64,000 nucleotides of DNA, taken from positions 310,001-374,000 of the forward strand of contig NZ_PKDG01000015.1 in assembly GCF_002863005.1 (NCBI RefSeq), read 5' to 3'. Position numbers and translations under genes: made by a program. Below, piece after piece: positions 47,122 through 56,312 of this stretch (within the stretch, counting starts at the first letter, position 1; every line of letters begins with the position of its first letter). Origin of the DNA: Pseudoxanthomonas sp. Its GTDB lineage: Bacteria; Pseudomonadota; Gammaproteobacteria; Xanthomonadales; Xanthomonadaceae. The notes below the pieces were generated by a model. The model saw only the letters and a program-made list of their open reading frames with translations, made no database searches and was not told the origin of the DNA.

Positions 47122-50100
47122 ATGAAACTCCGGGTCGGCGCTTGCGCCTTGATGTTGGTCTTGGCCGGGTGCAGTGGGGAAAGCCCCGAATCGGGCATGG
47201 CAGGGATGCGGGGTGTCGCCGCCAGCAAGCCGACCGGCGCGCTGCCGACGTCGCTGCCCCTGGCGCGCGCGATTGGCGCTTCCATCGCGAATTTGCCGGA
47301 CCGCGGCGCGCTGCTGTCCTTTCCCGACAAGGCAACGCCCACCAAGCAGGAGGGCGCCTATACCTGGTTCCCGACCGCGATCAGCGAAGCGCACGCCTTC
47401 AAGGGTATCGCCACCGGTGAAATGACCGTGCCCTCGCCCGATGGCAGCCAGGTCAAGTTGCGTTATGAGCGTCACGTCGAAGAGATCGACGGCAACTGGA
47501 CCTGGATCGGCCGCCTCGTCGGTGGCGATCCGATGCAGGAAGCCATCATCACCTTCGGCGAGAAGGCTGTGTTCGGCTCGATTCCCCAGGCGAACGGCAA
47601 GCCGGCCCTGAGCCTGCAGACCCGCAACGGCACCGTCTTCGCGGTCCAGACCGATCCCACCAAGGTGGTGTCGGCGACGAAGGGCCATGTGGACGTGATG
47701 ATCCCCGAGGCGAGGGCGCTTCGCTCGTCGATGGGGGCAGCGGTGAGTGCGGCAGCCCAGTCGACCCAAAATGCCGTCGCGGTGGCGCAGAGCGCGCCCC
47801 AGACTGGTGCCAACACGATCGACGTGGCGATCGGCTACACGCCCGAGTTTGCAACGGCCAATGGTGGTGCTTCCGGCGCCGCAACGCGTCTGGTGTTCCT
47901 GATCCAGGTCGGCAACCAGGCGTTCGTGAACAGCAACGTCAACGGCTACCTGCGCGTCGTCAATGCCGTGCAGGTGAGCTACACCAACACCAACAGCAAC
48001 CAGACGGCCCTGTCCGAGCTGACCGGCAGCAATGGCCAGTCCGCCGTCACCGTCCCCGCCAGCTTGGCGCCGCTGCGCACCGCACGTGACCAATACGGCG
48101 CCGACATCGCCATCCTGGTGCGCAAGTTCAACACGCCCGAAAACGAGGGCTGCGGTATCGCTTGGTTGAACGGCGCGAATGGCGCCAACAACCCCAACCA
48201 ACCGCCGATAACCTCCGCCGATGCGCCCTGGGGCTACGCGGTCGTGAGCGATGGCTTCGATGCGGGTACCGACGGCAAGACGTATTACTGCGCCGACGAG
48301 ACGCTTGTGCACGAAGCGGCTCACCTGATGGGTTCGGCGCATGACCGCGGTAACTCCACGAGCGCGGGCGCCTTCGCTTATTCCTACGGTTACAAGACGA
48401 CGGCATCCACCGGTAATTTCTATACGGTGATGGCTTACGGAGATACGGGCCAGACAGCGCACCGCATCTTCTCGACCCCGCTCAAGAGCACGTGTGGCAG
48501 CGCGGGCAACCTGGCGTGTGGCGTTGCGAACAGTGAAGACAATGCTCGGAGTTTGAATCAGACGATTCCGGTTGTTGCTGCGTTTCGCGCTACGATTGTG
48601 CCGTTCGATAACAACCCGCTCATGGATCTTGATGGCGACGGCAAGTCGGACATCGTCCTGACGCATGGCGCGACCGGTTCGGTCTACTACTGGCTGATGG
48701 ATGGCGCGGCCCAACGCTCGGGCCGCGCAAGCACGGTCACGCTGCCGGGCTATGTGCTGCGTGGCACGGGCGACTTCAACAATGATGGTCGCGCGGACTT
48801 GCTCTTCTCCAATGCGACGACGGTGCGCCTGCTGGTTGGCAAGACCGACGGCGACTTCACCAACACGCTCGTTGCCGACCTGCCGTCTGGCTGGGTTGTG
48901 GGCGGGGTGGGCGATATCGATGCGGACGGGAAGTCCGATATCGTGCTGACGCATGGTGCTACCGGTTCGGTCTACTACTGGTTGATGGACGGTGGGGCAC
49001 AACGCTCCGGTCGCGCCAGCACGATCACGCTGCCGGGATACACGCTCCGTTCGACCGGCGATTTCAATGGCGACGGTCGTGCAGACCTCCTGTTCTCGAA
49101 CGCCACAACGGTGCGTCTGCTGGTCGGCAAATCCGATGGCGACTTCACCAACAGTCTGGTCGCAGACCTTCCGTCCGGTTGGGTCGTGGGCGGCGCCGGT
49201 GACATCGATGGCGATGGCAAGACGGACATCGTGCTCACGCACGGCGCCACGGGTTCCGTCTATTACTGGCTGATGGACGGTGCGACGCAGCGGTCGGGAC
49301 GTGCCAGCACGATCACGCTGCCGGGCTACACGCTGCGCGCCACGGGCGATTACAACGCCGACGGCCGCACTGACCTTCTGTTCTCGAATGCCACCAGCGT
49401 GCGCGTGCTGCTCGGCAAGTCGGATGGTGACTTCACCAACACGGCTGTCGCCGATCTGCCTTCCGGCTGGGTGCTTGCCAATCTGTTCGGCCGTTTGGGC
49501 GGTGCTTCGTACGACATCGATGCGGATGGCAAGTCTGACGTGGTGCTCACGCACGCGGCCACCGGATCCGTGTACTACTGGCTGATGGATGGCGCATCCC
49601 AGCGGTCGGGTCGTTCCAGCGCGGTCACGCTACCGGGTTACACCCTGCGTGGTTCGGGGGATTTCAACGCTGATGGGCGTGCCGATCTGCTTTATTCGAA
49701 TGCCACGACGGTCCGTATGCTGCTGGGCCGCACCGATGGTGACTTCACGAACAGCGCGGTTGCCGATCTGCCTTCGGGTTGGGCCGTTGGCGGGATTGGC
49801 GACGTCGACGCGGATGGGAAGGCTGATGTCGTGCTTACCCATGCCGCCACAGGATCGGTCTACTACTGGCTGATGGACGGCGCCTCGCAGCGGTCCGGCC
49901 GCGCGAGCGCGGTAACGGTACCAGGCTTCACGTTGCGCGCCGTTGCTGACTTCAATGCCGACGGTCGTGCGGACCTACTGTTCTCCAACGCGTCCACCGT
50001 CCGGTTGCTGGTGGGTCGCGCCGATGGCGACTTCACCAATAGCGTCGTCGCGGACCTCCCGTCTGGGTGGGTCGTGGGAGGCGCGGGTGACATCGACGCA

Positions 50101-50376
50101 GACGGCAAGGCCGACATCATCCTGTCCCATGTAGCCACCGGGTCCGTGTACTACTGGCTGATGGACGGCGCTTCCCAGCGTTCGGGACGTGCCAGTGCGG
50201 TGACGCTGCCTGGTTATACGCTGCGGTCCGCGGGTGATTTCAATGCGGATGGCCGGGCAGACTTGGTCTTCTCCAACGCGACGACGGTTCGGATGCTCGT
50301 GGGTCGTACCGATGGTGATTTCACGAACAGCGCGGTCGCGGATCTGCCGAGTGGCTGGGTAGTCGGCAACCGCTAA
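47122..50376 (+). CDS. Metzincin metalloprotease lipoprotein with FG-GAP/VCBS-like repeats
   Basis: A 1084-residue protein. The start follows GAGG; signal with lipobox LVLAGC (Cys17). Residues about 60-230 look like a propeptide. A reprolysin-like zinc protease (about 230-490) carries the full metzincin motif HEAAHLMGSAHD and a Met-turn YTVMAYGD. From residue 502 there are six repeats of 96 residues (one of 104) with Ca-binding-like DxDxDGxxD starts and the constant YYWLMDG. Presumably anchored at or beyond the outer membrane, digesting host or environmental protein. TATAGT at 47074 is a possible -10. Confidence 0.88.
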   Translation: MKLRVGACALMLVLAGCSGESPESGMAGMRGVAASKPTGALPTSLPLARAIGASIANLPDRGALLSFPDKATPTKQEGAYTWFPTAISEAHAFKGIATGEMTVPSPDGSQVKLRYERHVEEIDGNWTWIGRLVGGDPMQEAIITFGEKAVFGSIPQANGKPALSLQTRNGTVFAVQTDPTKVVSATKGHVDVMIPEARALRSSMGAAVSAAAQSTQNAVAVAQSAPQTGANTIDVAIGYTPEFATANGGASGAATRLVFLIQVGNQAFVNSNVNGYLRVVNAVQVSYTNTNSNQTALSELTGSNGQSAVTVPASLAPLRTARDQYGADIAILVRKFNTPENEGCGIAWLNGANGANNPNQPPITSADAPWGYAVVSDGFDAGTDGKTYYCADETLVHEAAHLMGSAHDRGNSTSAGAFAYSYGYKTTASTGNFYTVMAYGDTGQTAHRIFSTPLKSTCGSAGNLACGVANSEDNARSLNQTIPVVAAFRATIVPFDNNPLMDLDGDGKSDIVLTHGATGSVYYWLMDGAAQRSGRASTVTLPGYVLRGTGDFNNDGRADLLFSNATTVRLLVGKTDGDFTNTLVADLPSGWVVGGVGDIDADGKSDIVLTHGATGSVYYWLMDGGAQRSGRASTITLPGYTLRSTGDFNGDGRADLLFSNATTVRLLVGKSDGDFTNSLVADLPSGWVVGGAGDIDGDGKTDIVLTHGATGSVYYWLMDGATQRSGRASTITLPGYTLRATGDYNADGRTDLLFSNATSVRVLLGKSDGDFTNTAVADLPSGWVLANLFGRLGGASYDIDADGKSDVVLTHAATGSVYYWLMDGASQRSGRSSAVTLPGYTLRGSGDFNADGRADLLYSNATTVRMLLGRTDGDFTNSAVADLPSGWAVGGIGDVDADGKADVVLTHAATGSVYYWLMDGASQRSGRASAVTVPGFTLRAVADFNADGRADLLFSNASTVRLLVGRADGDFTNSVVADLPSGWVVGGAGDIDADGKADIILSHVATGSVYYWLMDGASQRSGRASAVTLPGYTLRSAGDFNADGRADLVFSNATTVRMLVGRTDGDFTNSAVADLPSGWVVGNR
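48625..50373 (+). repeat. Six tandem 288-base coding repeats
   Basis: Units begin at 48625, 48913, 49201, 49513, 49801 and 50089, so the period is 288 bases except for unit 3, which has a 24-base insertion encoding ANLFGRLG. The units differ mainly at synonymous positions, for example in codons of YYWLMDG. This shows internal duplication followed by divergence under protein-level constraint. Confidence 0.9.
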
Positions 50377-50430
50377 CGGATTGGACGAGCGAGCCGCCCC
50401 CGAATATCTGACGGCTCCAGGATGGATCGC

Positions 50431-50457
50431 AAACGGCCCTCTTAGTGTGGGCCGTTT
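50431..50457. terminator. Bidirectional terminator between the protease and ETF-QO genes
   Basis: AAACGGCCC, nine-base loop, GGGCCGTTT: A/T-flanked on both sides, so it works in either direction between the convergent genes. Confidence 0.82.
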
Positions 50458-50481
50458 GCATTATTCAGATCGCCTGGCGCA

Positions 50482-50498
50482 GTAGGCCGAAGGCCTAC
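50482..50498 (-). repeat. GTAG stem-loop overlapping the ETF-QO stop codon
   Basis: GTAGGCC-GAA-GGCCTAC read on the plus strand. On the minus strand the first GTAG contains the TAG stop of the ETF-QO gene. Same arrangement as at coq7 and rimI. Confidence 0.65.
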
Positions 50499-52105
50499 AG
50501 ATTCTGGTAATTCGGCCCCGCGCCGCCTTCCGGCGTCACCCAGTCGATGATCTGGTAGGGGTCCTTGATGTCGCAGGTCTTGCAGTGCACGCAGTTTGCG
50601 GCGTTGATCTGCAGGCGCTTGCCGTCGCCGTCGTCGACGATTTCGTAAACGCCTGCCGGGCAGAAGCGGGTACAGGGGTTGTCGTATTCGGCGGCGCAGC
50701 GGGTGACGCACACGGAGGTGTCGTGCACGCGCAGGTGCACGGGCTGGTCTTCGTCATGCTCGGTGGCCGCGTAGTAAACGCCCTGCAGGCGATCACGCGG
50801 TGCCAGCGTGCGGTCCACGTAGTCGCGTTTGGTCTCCTCGTGCTCGCCGACCTTGTCGAGCGAGGACCAGTCGGCCTTCACCTTGAGCGTCCACGGCGAC
50901 AGGCCGCCGGTGAGGGTTTCCCACGCGGCGTTGGCCATGCCGAACCACAGGCCCTTCTTGAAGCCGGGCTTGATGTTGCGGACGGACTTCAGCTCGGCCA
51001 TCGCGTCCGAGGCGCGCAGCTTCGCGTCGAACCCTTCGGGTGCCAGCTGCGATGCCACGAGGTGCTCGGCCGCCAGCATGCCGCTGCGGATCGCCTGGTG
51101 GGTGCCCTTGATCTTCGGCACGTTGAGCAGGCCGGCGGTGTCGCCGATCAGCAGTGCCCCCGGCATCTCGACTTTCGGCAGCGACTGCCAGCCACCGGTG
51201 ACGATGGCGCGCGCGCCGGCGGACAGTATGCTCCCACCTTCGAGCAGCGGCTTGATCAGCGGGTGGTTCTTCCACTGCTGGAAGGCTTCCCAGGGCTTGT
51301 ACTCGGGGTCCTTGTAGTCCAGGCCGCTGACGTAGCCGAGCGCGATCTGGTTGTTCTCCAGATGGTAGAGGAAGCTGCCACCGTAGATGTCGTTGCTGGC
51401 CGGCCAGCCCAGCGTGTGCACGATCTTGCCGGGCGTGACGCGGCCCTCCGGCACCTGCCACAGTTCCTTGATTCCGATCGAATACGCCTGCGGATCGCTG
51501 TCCTTGTCCAGCGCGAAGCGCTTCACCAGCCGCTTGGTCAGGTGGCCGCGCGCGCCTTCGGCCAGAACGGTCACCTTGGCTCGGATGTCGATGCCGGGCG
51601 TGTATCCCGGTTTGTGGCTACCGTCTTTCGCGATGCCCATGTCGCCGATGCGCACGCCCACGACCTTGCCGTCGTCATCGTGCAGCGTTTCGGACGCAGC
51701 GAAACCCGGGTAGATTTCCACGCCCAGCGCTTCGGCCTGCGGGGCCAGCCAGGCGCACATCGCGCCCAGCGAGACGATGAAGTTGCCATGGTTGCGCATG
51801 CCCGGCGGTACCACCGGGAACTTGCGGCCGCCGTCCTTGCTGAAGTACCAGAACTCGTCGTCCTTGGCCGGCACGCAGACCGGCGGCGGGTTGTCGCGCC
51901 AGCCGGGGAGCAAGGCGTCGAGCGGCGCGGGTTCGATGACGGCGCCGGACAGGATATGTGCGCCAATGGTGCTGGCCTTCTCGATGACGCAGACGGAGAT
52001 ATCCGGATTTAGTTGCTTGAGCCGGATGGCAAAGGCAAGCCCCGACGGTCCTGCGCCGACGGTGACGACGTCGTACTCCATCACATCGCGTTCGACATCG
52101 GACAT
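50495..52105 (-). CDS. Electron transfer flavoprotein-ubiquinone oxidoreductase
   Basis: A 536-residue enzyme with the FAD motif VVTVGAGPSGLAFAIRL at the N-terminus, quinone-binding middle region and a C-terminal 4Fe-4S site (CTRFCPAGVYE; NCVHCKTCDIKDP). Inner-membrane associated; takes electrons from EtfAB to ubiquinone. Length and cysteine pattern match human and bacterial ETF-QO. Gene ends in a GTAG hairpin. Confidence 0.97.
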   Translation of the reverse strand: MSDVERDVMEYDVVTVGAGPSGLAFAIRLKQLNPDISVCVIEKASTIGAHILSGAVIEPAPLDALLPGWRDNPPPVCVPAKDDEFWYFSKDGGRKFPVVPPGMRNHGNFIVSLGAMCAWLAPQAEALGVEIYPGFAASETLHDDDGKVVGVRIGDMGIAKDGSHKPGYTPGIDIRAKVTVLAEGARGHLTKRLVKRFALDKDSDPQAYSIGIKELWQVPEGRVTPGKIVHTLGWPASNDIYGGSFLYHLENNQIALGYVSGLDYKDPEYKPWEAFQQWKNHPLIKPLLEGGSILSAGARAIVTGGWQSLPKVEMPGALLIGDTAGLLNVPKIKGTHQAIRSGMLAAEHLVASQLAPEGFDAKLRASDAMAELKSVRNIKPGFKKGLWFGMANAAWETLTGGLSPWTLKVKADWSSLDKVGEHEETKRDYVDRTLAPRDRLQGVYYAATEHDEDQPVHLRVHDTSVCVTRCAAEYDNPCTRFCPAGVYEIVDDGDGKRLQINAANCVHCKTCDIKDPYQIIDWVTPEGGAGPNYQNL

Positions 52106-52187
52106 CGGGTTCGGCTCCAGCGTGGCGTTAGGCTTCCCGCATTTTCGGCGTTTGCGCGGAGCGGGGCAAATCCGCGAGCATCACGGC

Positions 52188-52811
52188 ATGACCATACCCC
52201 TTCCGCTCTCGCCGGATGGACGCCATGAGGCGCTGCCGGGCGCATCGCTGGCCTGTCATGCCGACTGGCTGCCGGCCATGGAAGCTGACACGCTGTTCGC
52301 CGATTTGCGGGCGTCGCTGCCGTGGAGCGTGCATCGCATCCGCCTGTTCGGCCGCAGCGTCGATTCGCCGAGATTGAGCGCATGGATCGGCGATGCGGAT
52401 GCCGTGTACCGCTATTCCGGCACGGATTTCCTGCCGCATCCGTGGACCCCGGCGCTGTCGGGACTGCGGGCGCGACTGCAGGACGCACTGGGCGTGCCGT
52501 TCAACAGCGTGCTCGCCAATCTCTACCGCGATGGCCGCGATGCGATGGGCTGGCATAGCGATGACGAGCCGGAGCTGGGCCCGGCGCCGGTCATCGCGTC
52601 GATCAGCCTCGGCGGCGTGCGCCGGTTCCTGCTCAAGCACAGGCAGGATCCCGCGCAGAGGGCGGCGTTCGAACTGCCGCATGGCAGCCTCTTGGTGATG
52701 GCGGGCGAGACGCAAAGGCACTATCGGCATGCGCTGCCACGCACGGCGAAGCCGGTGGCGCCGCGCATCAACCTGACGTTCCGCCTGATCGATCCCGCGC
52801 GTCGGCGCTGA
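52188..52811 (+). CDS. alkB: AlkB-like 2OG-Fe(II) dioxygenase (alkylated-base repair)
   Basis: A 207-residue ABH2/ABH3-type AlkB. Iron ligands MGWHSDDEPELG (HxD) and the distal His in RHYRHALP, 2OG-binding Arg in APRINLTFR, and nucleotide-recognition PFNSVLANLYRDG. Repairs 1-methyladenine and 3-methylcytosine by oxidative demethylation. Divergent from ETF-QO. Confidence 0.92.
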   Translation: MTIPLPLSPDGRHEALPGASLACHADWLPAMEADTLFADLRASLPWSVHRIRLFGRSVDSPRLSAWIGDADAVYRYSGTDFLPHPWTPALSGLRARLQDALGVPFNSVLANLYRDGRDAMGWHSDDEPELGPAPVIASISLGGVRRFLLKHRQDPAQRAAFELPHGSLLVMAGETQRHYRHALPRTAKPVAPRINLTFRLIDPARRR

Positions 52812-52824
52812 GGCTGAGGGGCAA

Positions 52825-53454
52825 CTAGCGGTTAGCCTTGGGGTCGCTGTTGCCCGACACCAGGATCCAGCCGGCGATGTCGCCAGTGGCCGCTTCCAAC
52901 GCCTGTTCGAAGGCGTCCGCGACCTGCGGGACATCGGTGCTGGCGGCCGGCTTCTTTTGCAGGAACGTGCGCGACGCGACCACGCGCTGGTCGCGGTTGT
53001 TGACCAGCTTCGCGTTCACCTCGACCACGGCGGCGGGTACCGCGCCACCCGCGTAGTCGGCCTCGAAACGGCGCAGGTCCATGACCAGCTTGTAGTCGCC
53101 GAGGATGCCGGCATCGGCGCTGGCCACGGCGGGAATCTTCCCGGAATCCTCAAGCGTGCGCTGCACGGCGTCCTGCAGCATGTCAGTCGCGGGCAGGGCC
53201 CACGAGACGCCGCGATACACCTGCAGCTCGCCGGGCGTCGGCCGCACGCTGATGCGCGGGCTGTCGATCACGCGCGCGGCGGTGGGCTTGGCCACGATGA
53301 GGGTCCAGGCGACCTGCGGCCAGCCCGGCTCGGGCGCGACCCTAACATCGGGCGCGTAGATCGTGACCGGGTCGCGCTGCTCGCTGCCCAGGATCGAGCA
53401 GCCCGCGAGGGCGAGGGAGACAGGAAGGGCGAACAGAAGGCGCATCGGCTTCAT
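52825..53454 (-). CDS. ABC-type transport auxiliary lipoprotein (PqiC-like)
   Basis: A 209-residue lipoprotein (lipobox LALAGC, Cys19) of the ABC_trans_aux family (PF03886). Mature fold with VAWTLIVAKPTAARVIDSPRI and a C-terminal WILVSGNS. Last gene of the MCE operon, ATGA-coupled to mlaD. PqiC proteins sit in the outer membrane at the far end of MCE tunnels. Confidence 0.9.
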   Translation of the reverse strand: MKPMRLLFALPVSLALAGCSILGSEQRDPVTIYAPDVRVAPEPGWPQVAWTLIVAKPTAARVIDSPRISVRPTPGELQVYRGVSWALPATDMLQDAVQRTLEDSGKIPAVASADAGILGDYKLVMDLRRFEADYAGGAVPAAVVEVNAKLVNNRDQRVVASRTFLQKKPAASTDVPQVADAFEQALEAATGDIAGWILVSGNSDPKANR

Positions 53455-54377
53455 TTCGGGTCGAACTCCTTGGGTGCGTCGCGGCCGAGCAGGTAGCGCG
53501 CGGGATTGCCTTCGAGACGGTCGCTGACGCGGCGCAGATCGCGTACGAGGCCACGCAATTCGGTCAGCGTGGGGCCGAGCTGGCCGAGGCCATCGCTGGC
53601 GAAGCTGTTGATGGCGGCTCGGTTCTCGCCGAGGATCGCGTCCGCATTGCCAGCGGCGGAATCCAGCTTGCCCAGCGTGGTTTCCAGCTTGTCGAGGATG
53701 CCGGGCAGCTCCTGCACCAGATTCTTGTCCAGCCGCTCGATGGCACCGTTGGTGGTGGTGAGCGTCTTGTCCAGGTTCTGCGCGGCATCACGCGCACTGA
53801 CGATCAGGGCCTCGATGCCATCCTCGCGGCTGGCCAGCGACGTGCTCATCGCTTCCAGGTTCGCCAGCGTGGTGGTGATGCTGGCGACGTTCTTGTCGCT
53901 GAGGGCCTGGTCCAGCCGCTCGACGATGCGGTTGGCAGTATCGGTGATGTTCTGCAGTGCGGACGGCGCGGTCTGGATGACCGGCGCTTCGCGCGTGTCC
54001 ACGCTGGTCAGCGACGGCGCCTGCGGTGTGCCGCCGCTGAGCTGGATGATGGTCGGGCCGGTGAGACTGGTGATGGCCAGCTTCGCGCGGGTATCGGTCT
54101 TCACCGGGGTATACGACTCCACCCGGATGCGGGCGATCACCTGGCGCGGATCGTTCGGCGCCAACGAGAGTTTGGTGATGGAGCCGACCGCAATGCCGTT
54201 GTACTGCACCGGGCTGCCGACGGTCAGGCCGGTGACCGCTTCGCGGAACACCACCTGGTATTCCTGCCAGGTGCGCTCGGAGGAGTACTTCGCCGCCCAC
54301 AGGCCGAACAGCAGCAGCGCGGCGGCGATGATGAGGGTGAAGGCACCGATGAGGACGTAGTTGGCGCGTGTTTCCAT
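53451..54377 (-). CDS. mlaD: MCE-domain substrate-binding protein (MlaD-like)
   Basis: A 308-residue protein with N-terminal membrane anchor (YVLIGAFTLIIAAALLLFGLW) and one MCE domain (about 40-120; GLTVGSPVQYNGIAVGSI), then a long helical needle-like tail (about 130-290) as in PqiB/LetB-type or Mce proteins, longer than E. coli MlaD. Binds and shuttles phospholipid in the periplasm. Confidence 0.93.
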   Translation of the reverse strand: METRANYVLIGAFTLIIAAALLLFGLWAAKYSSERTWQEYQVVFREAVTGLTVGSPVQYNGIAVGSITKLSLAPNDPRQVIARIRVESYTPVKTDTRAKLAITSLTGPTIIQLSGGTPQAPSLTSVDTREAPVIQTAPSALQNITDTANRIVERLDQALSDKNVASITTTLANLEAMSTSLASREDGIEALIVSARDAAQNLDKTLTTTNGAIERLDKNLVQELPGILDKLETTLGKLDSAAGNADAILGENRAAINSFASDGLGQLGPTLTELRGLVRDLRRVSDRLEGNPARYLLGRDAPKEFDPK

Positions 54378-54380
54378 GGA

Positions 54381-55190
54381 TCAGACCGCCGTTTGCGATT
54401 GAAGGGGCCCGGAGGCCTGCTGCCCGCCGCGCGCTGCGCGTGCACGGGGGCCGTGGAAGTATTCCTGTACCCAGGGGTGATCGAAGCGCTCCACCTCGGG
54501 CAACGGTGCCACGGTGATGACCTTGTGGTCCGCGAGCACCGCCACGCGGTCGCAGATCGCGTACAGCGTGTCGAGGTCGTGCGTGATCAGGAAGACGGTC
54601 AGGCCGAGCGCTTCCTGCAGTGTCTTGATCAAACGGTCGAACGCGGCCGCACCGATGGGGTCCAGGCCCGCGGTGGGCTCGTCGAGGAACAGCAGCGGCG
54701 GATCCAGCGCGAGTGCCCGCGCCAGGCCGGCGCGCTTGCGCATGCCGCCGGACAGTTGCGACGGCAGCTTGTTCAGCGCATCGGCCGGCAGGCCGGCAAG
54801 CTTCACCTTCAGCAGCGCCAGCTCGTAGCGCCAGCTGTCCGGGAGTTCCGGATGATGCTCCTTCAGCGGCACCTGCACGTTCTCGCCGACGGTCAGCGAC
54901 GAGAAGAGGGCGCCATCCTGGAACAGCACGCCGGTGTTGCGCTCGATGTGCTGGCGCGCGGCGGGATCTTCCGAGCGCGCATCTTCCCCGAGAACGGTGA
55001 TCTGCCCTTCGTCGGGTTGGCGAAGGCCCAGGATCGAACGCATCAGCACCGACTTGCCGGTGCCGGACCCGCCGACCACGCCGAGGATCTCGCCGCGACG
55101 CACGTCCAGGTCCAGGCCTTCGTGCACGGTCTGTGCGCCGAAGCGGTTGGCCAGTCCGCGCACCTGGATGATGGGGGATTCGTCGGTCAT
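54381..55190 (-). CDS. mlaF: MCE transporter ATP-binding protein (MlaF-like)
   Basis: A 269-residue ABC ATPase: Walker A VGGSGTGKSVL, signature LSGGMRKRAGLARAL, Walker B PLLFLDEPTAGLDP. The MRKR after the signature is characteristic of MlaF/Mkl ATPases. Three bases upstream of mlaD. Confidence 0.95.
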   Translation of the reverse strand: MTDESPIIQVRGLANRFGAQTVHEGLDLDVRRGEILGVVGGSGTGKSVLMRSILGLRQPDEGQITVLGEDARSEDPAARQHIERNTGVLFQDGALFSSLTVGENVQVPLKEHHPELPDSWRYELALLKVKLAGLPADALNKLPSQLSGGMRKRAGLARALALDPPLLFLDEPTAGLDPIGAAAFDRLIKTLQEALGLTVFLITHDLDTLYAICDRVAVLADHKVITVAPLPEVERFDHPWVQEYFHGPRARAARGGQQASGPLQSQTAV

Positions 55191-55196
55191 GCGCCG

Positions 55197-56312
55197 TCAC
55201 CAGTCCATGTGCATGAACCACAGCGCAGCCAGCGCGTCGATCATGATGACCAGCGAGATCGTCTGCACCACGCTGGAGGTCGTGCGCTCGCCCACCGACT
55301 GCGCGGTACCTTCCACGCGCAGCCCTTCCAGGCAGCCGATCAGGCCGATCACCAGCGCGAATATCGGTGCCTTCGAGAGGCCGACGAGGAAATGCTTCAC
55401 CTCGATGGTGTCGTGCATGCGCGCGATGTACATCTGCGGCGGAATGCCGAGGTCGAAGGCGCCGACGGTGACGCCGCCGGCCAGGCCCGCCATCATCGAG
55501 ATGAAGGTCAGCAGCGGCAGCATCACCAGCAGCGCGATCAGCCGCGGGATGACCAGCAGGTCGACCGGGTCCAGGCCCAGCGTGCGGATCGCATCGATCT
55601 CCTCGCGGCTCTTCATCGCGCCGATCTGCGCGGTGAATGCGGAGGCGGTGCGACCGGCCAGGACGATCGCCGTCATCAGCACGGCGAACTCGCGCAGGAA
55701 CGCGATGCTGACCAGTTCCACCACGTAGATTTCCGCGCCGAAATCACGCAGCACGGTGGAGCCGAGGAAGGCGATCACCGCGCCCACCATGTACGACAGC
55801 AGGATCACCAGCGGCACCGCGTCCAGCCCGACGGCTTCCATGTGCGCCACGGTGGCGGTGGCGCGGAAGCGGCGCGGCTCCTTGACCATGCGGACCAGCT
55901 TGACCAGGTTCTCGCCGGTGAAGCTGAGCAGGGCGACGATGTCCTGCTTGTTCTGGTGCACCCGGTAGCCAAGGCGCGAGAGCGCAGCCAGGAAGCCGTA
56001 GTCGCGCTTGCGCGGCGGTCGGTCGTCGGCGACGTCCTCGATGGTGCTGACCAGGGCCTGGTGGTCCTGGCGGAACTCGATGTCCGACGGATCCATGCCG
56101 CGGCGCTTGGCGAAGCGGAGCAGTTGCAGCACGCCCGCCGAATCGATGCGGTTGATGGTGGTCGCGTCTAGCCGGTTGACGGCGTCGGGCAACGTCTTCA
56201 GCTGTTCCGCCACCGTCAGCGCACTGGCGAGCGTCCAGTCGCCCGCCAGCTTCACGCGCTGGGGGTCACCGGGATCGGCTTCGTACTGCGGGCGGGCAAG
56301 GGTGGGGGTCAT
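55197..56312 (-). CDS. mlaE: MCE transporter permease with N-terminal STAS domain (MlaB-MlaE fusion)
   Basis: A 371-residue protein. Residues 1-95 resemble a STAS domain (GDWTLASALTVAEQL ... TINRIDSAGVLQLLRFAKR), like MlaB. Residues 115-371 are the MlaE permease with five helices and motifs TAIVLAGRTASAFTAQIGAM and EEIDAIRTLGLDP. The fusion replaces a separate MlaB gene. ATGA overlap with the preceding transporter gene. Confidence 0.94.
   Translation of the reverse strand: MTPTLARPQYEADPGDPQRVKLAGDWTLASALTVAEQLKTLPDAVNRLDATTINRIDSAGVLQLLRFAKRRGMDPSDIEFRQDHQALVSTIEDVADDRPPRKRDYGFLAALSRLGYRVHQNKQDIVALLSFTGENLVKLVRMVKEPRRFRATATVAHMEAVGLDAVPLVILLSYMVGAVIAFLGSTVLRDFGAEIYVVELVSIAFLREFAVLMTAIVLAGRTASAFTAQIGAMKSREEIDAIRTLGLDPVDLLVIPRLIALLVMLPLLTFISMMAGLAGGVTVGAFDLGIPPQMYIARMHDTIEVKHFLVGLSKAPIFALVIGLIGCLEGLRVEGTAQSVGERTTSSVVQTISLVIMIDALAALWFMHMDW

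Noticed and set aside
47095-49554. 819-codon minus-strand frame opposite the metalloprotease repeats
   Set aside because: It arises because the repetitive GC-rich coding strand lacks stop codons in antisense. The repeat period carries it along, and there is no start context or domain.
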